From Hyphomicrobiales bacterium (GTDB lineage Bacteria; Pseudomonadota; Alphaproteobacteria; Rhizobiales; CAYWUX01): a stretch of DNA of 17,432 nucleotides. The translations under genes and the position numbers were made by a program. The notes beneath the pieces are model-generated. The model ran no database searches, was not told where the DNA came from, and saw only the letters and a program-made list of their open reading frames with translations. This document shows, piece after piece, positions 1 to 8,176 of this stretch; position 1 is the first letter of the stretch, and each line of letters opens with the position of its first letter. The stretch lies in contig JANQOC010000180.1 in NCBI GenBank assembly GCA_028279265.1, positions 1-17,432 on the forward strand, read 5' to 3'.

Positions 1-963
1 CTTCTGCATGACCGGATCCAGGGTTGTGCGAACGGAAAGACCGCCGCCATAAAGGCCCGCGTCTCCATAAAGATCAAAGAGTTCCCGTCGTACCTGCTCC
101 GCGAAATACTCAGCGGCAAAAATGTGTGAACCGAACGGCCGTGGACTAACCTCGAGCTCAGAATTCTTGGCCGCCTCCGCCTCATCCGCCGTCAGAAAGT
201 TGTTATCCGCCATACGATCCAAGACCCAGTTCCGGCGGGATATGGCGTTTTTCGTGCGTTTGAAAGGATGGTAGTTGCGCGGCCCCTTGGGCAGTGCCGC
301 CAGATAAGCGGCTTCCTGAACATTAAGCTCATCCAGTGATTTACCGTAATAGTTCAGCGCCGCAGCGGCAATTCCATAGGAACTCAGGCCGAAATAAATC
401 TCATTGAGATACAGTTCGAGGATCTGCTCTTTGGTGAAGGCCCTCTCAATGCGGATCGACAATATGGCTTCTTTCAGTTTCCGGTCCAGCGACCTTTCGC
501 TGGTCAGGAGAAAGTTCTTTGCCACCTGCTGGGTAATGGTTGATGCACCGACGGGCCGCCGTTTGCCGTAGTTCTTGACATTGATGATCACCGCCCGCAG
601 GACACCGCCCATATCGATGCCATTGTGCTGAAAGAAATTCTTGTCCTCAGCGGACAGGAATGCCTTGATAACCAGGTCGGGAACCGTATTGATGGGAACG
701 TAAATGCGGCGCTCCCGGGCATACTCGGCAATCAGCTGTCCATTATTGGCATGGATGCGCGTCATGACCTTGGGTTCATATTTCGCCAGCGTTTCATACT
801 CGGGCAGATCCTTGGACACGGACCAGATCACATAGGCGGCAAAAGCAGAGCCGACAAAAAACACGATGACCCCGGCCGTGAACAGAATCCCGATGAACCG
901 CAATAGATAGCTTTTGCGCTTGCGCGTTTTCGGGACTGGAGGCGGTTTAATGGGTGCCGACAT
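1..963 (-). CDS. mrcA: Penicillin-binding protein 1A, N-terminal part (cut by window edge)
   Basis: Bifunctional class A penicillin-binding protein that polymerises lipid II and cross-links peptidoglycan on the outer face of the inner membrane. Only the first 321 codons are present; the frame runs open to base 1, so the transpeptidase domain lies outside. Residues 1-20 are basic and cytoplasmic, and about 20-48 form a single membrane anchor. The GT51 transglycosylase domain follows, with SAEDKNFFQHNGID (catalytic E106), the GASTITQQVAKN motif (about 139-150), RKLKEAI (E165) and ILELYLNEIYFG (181-192), all family hallmarks. The frame also holds an ATG two codons upstream (base 969), so the start is uncertain by two residues; neither has a strong ribosome-binding site. 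It lies downstream of and co-directional with the amidase gene, a pairing known in Alphaproteobacteria. The 219-bp spacer suggests it may have its own promoter. Confidence 0.95.
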   Translation of the reverse strand, partial: MSAPIKPPPVPKTRKRKSYLLRFIGILFTAGVIVFFVGSAFAAYVIWSVSKDLPEYETLAKYEPKVMTRIHANNGQLIAEYARERRIYVPINTVPDLVIKAFLSAEDKNFFQHNGIDMGGVLRAVIINVKNYGKRRPVGASTITQQVAKNFLLTSERSLDRKLKEAILSIRIERAFTKEQILELYLNEIYFGLSSYGIAAAALNYYGKSLDELNVQEAAYLAALPKGPRNYHPFKRTKNAISRRNWVLDRMADNNFLTADEAEAAKNSELEVSPRPFGSHIFAAEYFAEQVRRELFDLYGDAGLYGGGLSVRTTLDPVMQK

Positions 964-1111
964 ATGCATTGTGTTTCAGCCCAGGTTGGTGTTGCTGGCG
1001 TGGGGCATTCCAATAACAGATTCCCCGAGAGAGCACGACTGTTCCAACAGATTGCAACGGATCGTGTAATCTAGCGACAATTATGACGAATTTACGCCGA
1101 TTTCTGCAATA

Positions 1112-1139
1112 ATTATACGCATAAATACACTTAAAGCCG
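1112..1139 (-). promoter_or_regulatory. Possible promoter for mrcA
   Basis: In the spacer between the amidase gene and mrcA, the minus strand carries a perfect TATAAT (-10) at 1112-1117. Only a weak -35 match (GGCTTT-like, about 1133-1138) lies upstream. The surrounding sequence is strongly AT-rich compared with the flanking genes. It would give an mrcA leader of about 140 nt. This is a sequence match only; mrcA may also be read through from the amidase gene, since no terminator hairpin is visible in the spacer. Confidence 0.3.
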
Positions 1140-1182
1140 TCGATTATTCAAACACATCATTGTTATATTAAAGGCACACAGA

Positions 1183-2487
1183 CTAATACGGATTGCGAAT
1201 TCCGTGGCGTTTGAAATAGGTCTCGATGGCGCGCGCCACGGAACGGGCGACTTTTCTCTGCCAATCCCTTGATCTTATGAGTTTTTCTTCCTGTGGCGTG
1301 CTGAGATATCCCAGTTCCACAAGCAGGGAGGGAACGTCGGGTGCTTTCAGAACCTGAAAATTCGCGAAGCGGACGGGATCCTTGCGCAGGACAATCTCAT
1401 TTTTTAACCGCCCAACAAGCAGATTGGCGAAAGAAACGGAATAATTCTTGGTTTCCCTCTGCACGAGATCGATCAATATATCGGCAATATCCTGAGATTC
1501 TGTCGGTAGTTGCACGCCGGCAATGATATCCGAGCGATTTTCTCTCTGGGCCAGTTGACGGGCCTCCAGGTCAGATGCCTTTTCGGACAATGTGTAAACA
1601 GTAGCACCACGGGCTTTGCGATAGCCTTTGGGAGCGGAATCCGCATGTATCGACAGAAACAAATCGGCTTTTTGACGCCTTGCCAGCGCCGTGCGGCTTT
1701 TCAGGGGTACGAAAACATCCGTATTGCGGGTCATCCGTACCCGCAGCTGTCCGGATTTTTCTAACTCTTTCTTGAGCAAACGGGAAAACTGTAAAACAAC
1801 CGTTTTCTCCCGCGTTCCCAAACTGCCGACGGCACCGGGGTCAATTCCCCCATGGCCCGGGTCAATGAATACCAGCGGTTTGCGCTTCGCTCGAGGACTT
1901 GATTTTGGCTTCGGGATCGGCGGTAAAGTCGCCAACTTCACGGGGAGTTTCGTTTTCGACTTCTGAGCTTGCCGCTGCTTCTGTTTTTGCAATTCCTGAA
2001 TAAAGGTCGTGCGATCCGTGGGAATCAGATCGAGAACGAAACGCGCAGGCTGACCGCTTCCCCGTTTCAGCACAAACGATTTATCAATTTTCACCGGGCC
2101 GGTAACATCAATGACAATTCGTGACTTGCCTTTGGCAAACAGGCCGTAACGAAATGCAGACACCAATCCCCGGCCCTTGTTGCCAATATCGGGCGGCATC
2201 TGGAAGCTGACATTGGGAAGGTCGACAACGATACGATAGGGATCCTGGAGAGTGAACAAATTAAAGGGCACGGACCGGGAGAGATCGACAACAAACCTGG
2301 TACGCAAACCGTCCCCGACGAGACGCGCGCTTTTGGCAACGGTTCCGGAATAACTCTGAGAATAGGCCGTTGTTGTCGTTACTGACCAACCTGTGACGAT
2401 GGTCAGCGCAAACAGAATCAGCTGCAGAGATACAAGCCCTCTATTTCCCATGCGCCTGTTGTTTCCTTTGCCCCTCGTGTTCCCCAT
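1183..2487 (-). CDS. amiC: N-acetylmuramoyl-L-alanine amidase (AMIN + Amidase_3)
   Basis: Periplasmic zinc amidase that cleaves the amide bond between MurNAc and L-Ala of the peptide stem, typically to separate daughter cells. Length is 434 aa. Residues about 16-45 are a signal peptide (hydrophobic LQLILFALTIVTG, then AYSQS). An AMIN domain for septal or peptidoglycan targeting spans about 53-155. A Lys/Pro-rich linker (165-203) follows. The Amidase_3 domain (204-428) has DPGHGG (H212), E227 in GTREK and H281 in SIHAD as zinc ligands, and catalytic E391 in LLVELGYLS. Start choice is open: ATG at 2487 and an in-frame ATG at 2451 sit in two copies of the same 12-bp sequence, each with a purine-rich stretch 10-14 nt upstream. 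The second would give 422 aa with a more compact signal peptide. It precedes mrcA on the same strand and is divergent from rne. Confidence 0.95.
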   Translation of the reverse strand: MGNTRGKGNNRRMGNRGLVSLQLILFALTIVTGWSVTTTTAYSQSYSGTVAKSARLVGDGLRTRFVVDLSRSVPFNLFTLQDPYRIVVDLPNVSFQMPPDIGNKGRGLVSAFRYGLFAKGKSRIVIDVTGPVKIDKSFVLKRGSGQPARFVLDLIPTDRTTFIQELQKQKQRQAQKSKTKLPVKLATLPPIPKPKSSPRAKRKPLVFIDPGHGGIDPGAVGSLGTREKTVVLQFSRLLKKELEKSGQLRVRMTRNTDVFVPLKSRTALARRQKADLFLSIHADSAPKGYRKARGATVYTLSEKASDLEARQLAQRENRSDIIAGVQLPTESQDIADILIDLVQRETKNYSVSFANLLVGRLKNEIVLRKDPVRFANFQVLKAPDVPSLLVELGYLSTPQEEKLIRSRDWQRKVARSVARAIETYFKRHGIRNPY

Positions 2488-3560
2488 GCGCCTGATTTCT
2501 TCCCCGGATCGTCACTTCAGGATGTGTCAACCTTCCCTCGTCAGGAACAAAATGAGCTGCAGCCTCCTGCGGAACGGACCTCAAAATCATCCCTTTCAAA
2601 CGCACCATCACAGATGCCTATGTTTGCAAAACTGGCGAGATTTTGCGCCGGGATCAACCCACTGTCCAACAAGTTTTTGTATTTAACGCGATTCGACCCA
2701 TATAATTGTCGGAATGGCCACGCCGCTATACTGCAGCCGGGAAAATATTTAATTTCAGAAATCCATTCCAAATACTTCAAAAATTGTTGGATTTTGAAAA
2801 TTTCTATCAACTTGTCTTGCGGTGATGGGTCCCGGGGGTTGCCAAATTGCCCTTAATGGCCGTAATAATGCGATTGCATATTCCGTTTGCGAACAAAATG
2901 ATGCAGGCCCGTAAAGTAAACCGTAAAAAATTTAATATTATCATTTTTCCGGAATTATTGGGCATTATCAAATTGTTAGGCTATTTCGCCAAAACTGAAT
3001 CAAATAGCGCCAGTTTGGTTCGGACTTAGACAGTCGAATGCAAATGGTCTTGTGTAAGGCGCCTTGTTTTTGTCAGTTTCAGAGCACAAATCTTTAGCCA
3101 GGGATGGCCAATAGATTGAGCCCTAACTGATTGAAAGAAATGAGTTTTCCACTTTTGTGTCGTGCTGGAAATCCGCGCAGAAGTGAACAGGTTCCGGCAG
3201 TCAGAGTATTGTCGGCGACATTTTGAAAAGAAACATGGATCTTATGGAAAAGATCATATGTTTCAGAGCATTACATCGTTTCCGCAGGGAGAATTCAGTT
3301 TCTGAACTGCGTGAAACTATTGTAAAAGGAACTAATTTTTTTGGACCGGATAGTAGACAATAGAACTCTGAATTCTGGAGACCAGTTCCAGCAACCGGCC
3401 TTGGACCTCGTGCGTGCAATCACCACGACTGCCAATTCCCGCGATTGTTCGGTCGCTTCCCGTCCAAAATTCTACATCTCCGCAATCTCCCGGATGACCG
3501 GCGCAGCACGTTCTGCGCCCGAAAGGTCGCCGCTGATACTGCGGACAAAGGATTACGATT
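2488..3560. other. Gene-free divergent region between amidase and rne
   Basis: This region of about 1.07 kb is AT-rich and contains no reading frame with recognisable protein features; the short frames on both strands look random. It must hold the amidase promoter (minus) and the rne promoter (plus). No confident sigma70 pair was found. A TATAAT at 2701-2706 (plus) has a weak TTGTAT 18 bp upstream and would imply an rne leader of more than 800 nt. The last 330 bp before rne contain three small inverted repeats, annotated separately or listed in the findings. Long leaders on rne are known in other bacteria, where they mediate autoregulation of RNase E level; that this one does so is inference. 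Confidence 0.6.
3500..3519 (+). promoter_or_regulatory. Hairpin in the rne leader
   Basis: GGCGCAG at 3500-3506 pairs perfectly with CTGCGCC at 3513-3519 around a 6-nt CACGTT loop. The 7-bp GC-rich stem ends 41 bp before the rne ATG. A second small stem (CCGC/GCGG around TGATACT) follows immediately before the AAGGA ribosome-binding site. The position suits an RNase E autoregulatory or translation-control element, but no sequence similarity to the enterobacterial rne leader is claimed. Confidence 0.45.
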
Positions 3561-6527
3561 ATGGGAAACAAAATGCTTATCGATGCCTCCCACCCGGAAG
3601 AGACCCGGGTGGTTGTTCTGAAAGGCAATCGTGTTGAAGAATTCGACTATGAATCAGCCAACAAAAAACAACTCCGTGGAAATATCTATCTAGCAAAAGT
3701 CACGCGGGTAGAGCCGTCGCTGCAGGCCGCTTTTGTCGACTTTGGAGGCAACCGCCACGGATTTCTTGCCTTCAACGAAATTCATCCCGACTACTATCAG
3801 ATTCCGGTCGCCGACCGGCAAGCCTTGCTGGATGAAGAAGCAGAAGAACAAAGCAGGGCTGAAGCGGAGGCTGCTCGCCAGGACGAAGATCAGGACACGT
3901 CGCAAGAAAAGAAGAGCCGGGGCAGGAGAGGCCAACGCTCAAAGAAGAAGGATGACGAGAAACCGTCATCATCTGCAGCCGACTCAGCTGAATCGGACGA
4001 TGAACAGGCGGAAAACGAGACATCGGAATCCGAAGCCCGGTCCGTGCCGCTTGCAAGCAAAGACAATGATGACCTGCACATTAGCGACGTTGTTGCCGTC
4101 TCTGATCATGAAGACGACGATGCGCCGGAAACCGAGCCTTCCGCGATTGATGAAGGTGAATCAGATACCGATGCCGGCATGGCCGTTGATGCAGAGGCTG
4201 CAGGCGAGCCAACATCGGACGTGTCCGAATCGGAGGCTGAAGCCTCAGAAGAATTAAATGAAGCTGCAGTTGCGGACACCCGGTCAAAGTCTGAAGAAAA
4301 AGACGACGACGAATCTGAAGATGCGGGCGACGGCTCTGAAAGCGGTCCCTGGTTGAATGTTGACTCCTCAGACAGCGCCGCCTCCGATGCGGAAGCAAGA
4401 TCGTCGGAAAAGCCGGACTCCGCAGATTCCGAAGATGAGGATGGCGAGGTCGAGTCCGTCGGTAGCGAGGATGTTCTTGAAGAAGTGCCGGAACGGGTCA
4501 AGCGGCGCCGTCGTACTTACAAAATCCAGGAAGTCATCAAGCGCCGTCAGATTATTCTGGTACAGGTTGTTAAGGAAGAGCGCGGCAACAAAGGTGCTGC
4601 TCTCACGACCTACCTGTCCCTGGCGGGCCGTTACACGGTTCTGATGCCAAACACGGCACGGGGCGGCGGCATCTCCCGCAAGATTGCCAACCCCGGCGAC
4701 CGCAAACGTATTCGCAAGATTGTCAGCGATCTTGAGGTTCCCCAGGGTATGGGACTGATTGTCCGCACCGCCGGGGCTTCGCGAACGAAAGCGGAAATCA
4801 AAAGGGACTATGATTATCTGCTGCGGCTGTGGGAGAACGTGCGCGATCTGACTCTCAAATCGACCGCGCCTGCCCTGGTTTATGCCGAGGGTGATCTGAT
4901 CAAACGCTCTATCAGGGATCTCTATTCCAAGGAGATTGACGAAGTTCTGGTTGCCGGCGAGCCGGCCTACAAGCTTGCCAAGGACTTCATGCGCATGCTG
5001 ATGCCGAGCCATGCGAAAAACGTCAAACCCTATCGCGAACCCAATCCCCTGTTCGTGCAACATCGCATCGAACACCAGCTGAATGCCATGTTCAGCCCCA
5101 TCGTGTCATTGAAATCCGGGGGCTACATCGTCATCAACCAGACCGAAGCTCTGGTTGCCGTTGATGTCAACTCGGGCAAGGCAACGCGGGAACACAGTAT
5201 CGAGGACACGGCCCTGAAGACCAATGTCGAGGCCGCCGAAGAGGTCGCCCGCCAGTTGCGCCTGCGCGACCTGGCAGGGCTTATCGTCATCGACTTTATC
5301 GACATGGAAGAACGCCGCAACATCCGTTCGGTGGAACGCAAGCTGAAGGATTGTCTGAAAAACGACCGCGCCCGAATTCAGGTGGGACGTATCAGTCACT
5401 TCGGATTGCTGGAAATGTCCCGCCAGCGCCTGCGCACGGGAATGTTGGAAGGATCGACCTCTCAATGCGCCTACTGCCAGGGTACGGGTATGATCCGATC
5501 AACGGAATCCATCTCCCTTTCGGTCCTGCGATCCATTGAGGATACACTGCAAAGCGATGGTTCCAAAAATCTCCTGGTTACGACACCGGTTGAAGCCGCA
5601 ATCTATATTCTGAATCAGAAGCGGATCTATCTGAAAGACATAGAATCTCGCTACAATGTCACCATCACCATTCTTGCCAGCGATGCACTGCAGGGAACCA
5701 ATTTCAATATTCAGCAGGGTGATGTCGCCGAAAGTGGCGGTTCGGATGCCTCCGGTGCCGTGAAGATGGACTGGTCGTTTCAGTCTCCCGAAGCTGCGTC
5801 GGGCGAGAGCGGCGAGGATACGGAAAAAAGCAAATCCCGTCGTCGCAAACGTCGCCGAAAACCCCGATCGGAAAAAGCTGCCGATGCGGCACAAACGGAG
5901 ACAGATGGCGAAACGGACAATGAGGAAGCCAAATCCGGCGAGAGCACCGAGAAAGACGGCCTTGCCGCAGAAAAACGGTCTCAGGATGCCAAGAAGTCTC
6001 CACGTCGTCGCGGACGTCGCGGAGGACGCCGCCGCTCCGGCAAGAAACCGGAAGAAGGCTTGGCGACCGAGGATCAGTCACTGAAACAAGCCATGGAAAA
6101 CGGCGTACTGCCGAGCGGTGCCACAAATGGCAAGGGCGAAACCTCTGAAGACGCCCCGACACAGGAAAGCAATCTGGCAGAGGAAGCTGCAGCGGCCGAA
6201 AAATCGGAGAAAAAACCGAGAACTCGAAGACCCCGGCGCTCATCAGCCGCCAAGTCAAAGCCAACCAACGGTGACGGCTCGCTGACCGAGCTCGAAGTCA
6301 AGCCAAGCAGTCAGGACGATGCCTCTCCGCCTCCATTGCCAAAAGAACAGGCGGCGGAATCCGGGAAATCCGATTCCAAGGAATCATGGAGCGGTGCGTC
6401 CAGCGGTGAAACGGAAAAACCAATCACCGTAGATAGCTCTGTGGGTAGTTCTGTGGATAGCTCTAAGGAAGCACCGGAATCTTCCGAAACATCCCGTCGC
6501 GGCTGGTGGCAGAGACGTCTGTCCTGA
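3561..6527 (+). CDS. rne: Ribonuclease E
   Basis: Essential endoribonuclease for mRNA decay and rRNA/tRNA processing, and scaffold of the RNA degradosome. Length is 988 aa. The N-terminus MGNKMLIDASHPEETRVVV is typical for alphaproteobacterial RNase E and is preceded by AAGGA 8 nt upstream. The S1 RNA-binding domain begins near residue 37 (RGNIYLAKVTRVEPSLQAAF) and is interrupted by a Ser/Asp/Glu-rich insert at about 91-312. It resumes with a KRRRR cluster and IILVQVVKEERGNKGA. The catalytic DNase I-like part has the two Mg-binding aspartates D535 (VAVDVNSG) and D578 (VIDFIDM). The zinc-link is C636-A-Y-C639. The C-terminal half is low complexity with three Arg-rich RNA-binding patches. The protein ends in GWWQRRLS (981-988), matching the GWW peptide through which Caulobacter RNase E binds PNPase. 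No membrane-targeting helix is obvious. Confidence 0.97.
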   Translation: MGNKMLIDASHPEETRVVVLKGNRVEEFDYESANKKQLRGNIYLAKVTRVEPSLQAAFVDFGGNRHGFLAFNEIHPDYYQIPVADRQALLDEEAEEQSRAEAEAARQDEDQDTSQEKKSRGRRGQRSKKKDDEKPSSSAADSAESDDEQAENETSESEARSVPLASKDNDDLHISDVVAVSDHEDDDAPETEPSAIDEGESDTDAGMAVDAEAAGEPTSDVSESEAEASEELNEAAVADTRSKSEEKDDDESEDAGDGSESGPWLNVDSSDSAASDAEARSSEKPDSADSEDEDGEVESVGSEDVLEEVPERVKRRRRTYKIQEVIKRRQIILVQVVKEERGNKGAALTTYLSLAGRYTVLMPNTARGGGISRKIANPGDRKRIRKIVSDLEVPQGMGLIVRTAGASRTKAEIKRDYDYLLRLWENVRDLTLKSTAPALVYAEGDLIKRSIRDLYSKEIDEVLVAGEPAYKLAKDFMRMLMPSHAKNVKPYREPNPLFVQHRIEHQLNAMFSPIVSLKSGGYIVINQTEALVAVDVNSGKATREHSIEDTALKTNVEAAEEVARQLRLRDLAGLIVIDFIDMEERRNIRSVERKLKDCLKNDRARIQVGRISHFGLLEMSRQRLRTGMLEGSTSQCAYCQGTGMIRSTESISLSVLRSIEDTLQSDGSKNLLVTTPVEAAIYILNQKRIYLKDIESRYNVTITILASDALQGTNFNIQQGDVAESGGSDASGAVKMDWSFQSPEAASGESGEDTEKSKSRRRKRRRKPRSEKAADAAQTETDGETDNEEAKSGESTEKDGLAAEKRSQDAKKSPRRRGRRGGRRRSGKKPEEGLATEDQSLKQAMENGVLPSGATNGKGETSEDAPTQESNLAEEAAAAEKSEKKPRTRRPRRSSAAKSKPTNGDGSLTELEVKPSSQDDASPPPLPKEQAAESGKSDSKESWSGASSGETEKPITVDSSVGSSVDSSKEAPESSETSRRGWWQRRLS

Positions 6528-6586
6528 GATCGTCTCTTAGTTGTTGTCCGTTAAGATTTTTTCGGGAACATCTTGGGCTGAACTTA

Positions 6587-6638
6587 ATGAGACCGACCAT
6601 AATTGCACGATGCTCGTTTGTATGATGGTCGGTTTCAT
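6587..6638. terminator. 14-bp inverted repeat between convergent rne and aminotransferase genes
   Basis: ATGAGACCGACCAT at 6587-6600 pairs with ATGGTCGGTTTCAT at 6625-6638 over 14 positions, with one G-T wobble and a 24-nt loop. It lies between the stop of rne (6527) and the stop of the converging aminotransferase gene (6660). The position suggests a bidirectional transcription end or an RNA 3'-end stabiliser. There is no T-run directly after the stem on either strand, so classical intrinsic termination is not certain. Confidence 0.5.
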
Positions 6639-6659
6639 AGAGCTCATGATTTGATGAAT

Positions 6660-7847
6660 TCAGGATCTGAAATTCTGAAACCATGATCGCAACCTTTTGA
6701 CCGCCGCCTCCATATCCGATGTTGTCCCGGCGTAGGAAAAACGTACAAACTGATTGCCGCGCCTCTCGTCGAAATCAAGACCGGGTGTGATCGCAACACC
6801 CGCTTCATCGAGGAGGCGACGGGCAAACGATTTGCTGTCGTTTGTAAAATCCGCGACATCGGCATACAAGTAGAACGCTCCGTCGGCGGGGAGGATGTTT
6901 TTGAAACCGATATCCGGAAGGGCATCGAGCAGGAGTTCTCGATTTTTCGCATAAACCTCACGGTGCTGTTCCAGTTCTTCCCTTGCCTCGAAAGCAGCCA
7001 GGGCCGCATATTGTGAAATCGTTGTCGGTGAAATGTACAGATTTTGCGCCAGCCGTTCCACAGCCCGCACCATCTGATCAGGAACGACCATCCAGCCGAT
7101 GCGCCATCCGGTCATCGAGAAATATTTTGAAAAACTGTTAATCACGACGACCTGATCGGAAAATGCCAAAGCTGATTTCGCATCTTCGGCATAAGTCAAT
7201 CCGTGATAGATTTCATCGGAAATAAACCAGATGCCCCGCTGATCGCAACCTTCCGTCAATTCCCGGACCCGGTCGCCGGTGAGCATGGTGCCGGTCGGGT
7301 TGGCGGGACTGGCAAGGAGCAGGCCGTCGAGCCTGCCGACAGTGTCAAGATCACCGACGCTCGGCATCCAGCGATGGGTTTCCGACGTCTCGATGATAAC
7401 CGGTTCGATATCCAGGGACGTCAGTATATGGCGGTAACAGGGATAGCCGGGGGAAGGCAACGCGACGCGCATACCCGGATCGAACAGCGCCAGGAAACTG
7501 AGTACGAAGGCGGCCGATGAACCGGCGGTGACAACGATGCGTTCGGTTGGAACCGACAAGTTGTATTGCTCGGCATAGTGACGCGCAATGCGTTCCCGCA
7601 GTTCCGGAATCCCAAGTGCCACCGTATACCCCAGCGTCTCGGATTTCATGGCGTTTGCCGCCGCCTCAAGGGCCAGACGCGGCGCCGGTGTTCCGGGTTG
7701 TCCAACTTCCATGTGAATGACATCGCGGCCCTGAGCTTCCCGTTCCGCTGCCGCTGTCATGACATCCATAACAATGAAAGGAGCAATCTGGCTGCGTTTT
7801 GAGAGCGCTCGTTTTTGTGTTGGCTTGCGCACTGGAATTTGGTCCAT
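6660..7847 (-). CDS. PLP-dependent class I/II aminotransferase
   Basis: Cytoplasmic fold-type I aminotransferase of the AspB/AAT family (395 aa, usual length). Visible active-site motifs are GYTVALGIPELRERIA for the small domain and substrate region, N183 in ASPANPTGT, D211 and Y214 in ISDEIYHGLTY (cofactor ring contacts), and the Schiff-base lysine K241 in SFSKYFSMTGWRIGW, with R249 for the phosphate. A C-terminal FVRFSYAG supplies the carboxylate-binding arginine. Substrate cannot be read from sequence; aspartate, alanine or aromatic amino acids are all possible in this family. The ATG is preceded by GAGGA about 10 nt upstream, inside an 11-bp odd palindrome (GAGGAaTCCTC on the plus strand). 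It is divergent from the M48 protease gene and convergent with rne. No partner gene points to one pathway. Confidence 0.93.
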   Translation of the reverse strand: MDQIPVRKPTQKRALSKRSQIAPFIVMDVMTAAAEREAQGRDVIHMEVGQPGTPAPRLALEAAANAMKSETLGYTVALGIPELRERIARHYAEQYNLSVPTERIVVTAGSSAAFVLSFLALFDPGMRVALPSPGYPCYRHILTSLDIEPVIIETSETHRWMPSVGDLDTVGRLDGLLLASPANPTGTMLTGDRVRELTEGCDQRGIWFISDEIYHGLTYAEDAKSALAFSDQVVVINSFSKYFSMTGWRIGWMVVPDQMVRAVERLAQNLYISPTTISQYAALAAFEAREELEQHREVYAKNRELLLDALPDIGFKNILPADGAFYLYADVADFTNDSKSFARRLLDEAGVAITPGLDFDERRGNQFVRFSYAGTTSDMEAAVKRLRSWFQNFRS

Positions 7848-8176
7848 CTTCGAGGAATCCTCAGGGGTCTGTTCTAAAGCCGGAATTCAAGTCACAATAT
7901 AAGTCTTTGTACATATTTATTTTTTTAAGACTACTGTTGTGGATATACGTACTCGGATCAATTGCCGTCAAGCACCGCGATGCGGCCATACGTCACTTTG
8001 TGAACACAATGCCCCCTATTTAATTCATTTGAAGAGTACGAATCGGGCGTGCATAGAATCCGCGAGTAACGAATTCCGAGTTCGGAACATGTATTATGGA
8101 CTAGCGGGAATTTTACTTTGGTTATTCGGTAATTGACCGGTATAACGATATCAGATTCAACCCCAAGATCGAATTA
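7848..8176. other. Divergent intergenic region, aminotransferase / M48 protease
   Basis: This 329-bp AT-rich spacer has no supported gene. It holds a T-rich stretch near 7915-7926, flanked by AGTCTT and AAGACT (a 6-bp inverted repeat with a long loop). The candidate promoter for the downstream protease gene is at 8118-8146. The aminotransferase promoter (minus) should also lie here but no good match was found. Confidence 0.6.
8118..8146 (+). promoter_or_regulatory. Candidate sigma70-type promoter for the M48 protease gene
   Basis: TTGGTT (-35) at 8118-8123 and TATAAC (-10) at 8141-8146 are separated by exactly 17 bp. Transcription would start near 8153, about 24 nt before the first possible ATG. 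A small inverted repeat, CGGT-AATTG-ACCG, lies within the spacer. Confidence 0.45.

Noticed and set aside
2677..2706. TTGTAT - 18 bp - TATAAT on the plus strand, possible rne promoter
   Set aside because: The -35 matches only about half of the consensus and the start would be about 850 bp before rne. Plausible by chance in AT-rich DNA, so not listed as a feature.
2839..2869. TTGCCA with AATAAT 19 bp downstream, another rne promoter candidate
   Set aside because: Spacing is long and the -10 imperfect; nothing else supports it.
3050..3085. AAGGCGCCTT followed by a T-rich stretch, possible terminator
   Set aside because: The palindrome has no loop, so it cannot fold as a terminator hairpin, and no gene ends just before it.
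4106..5075. Open frames of 131 and 235 codons on the minus strand inside rne
   Set aside because: They lie opposite the Ser/Asp/Glu-rich insert and S1/catalytic part of a clearly coding gene. The Ser-rich composition of the first is what antisense reading of acidic codons gives; no domain is recognised.
5704..6264. 186-codon minus-strand frame opposite the C-terminal part of rne
   Set aside because: Arg/Pro/Ser-rich composition is explained by reading antisense to low-complexity rne sequence.
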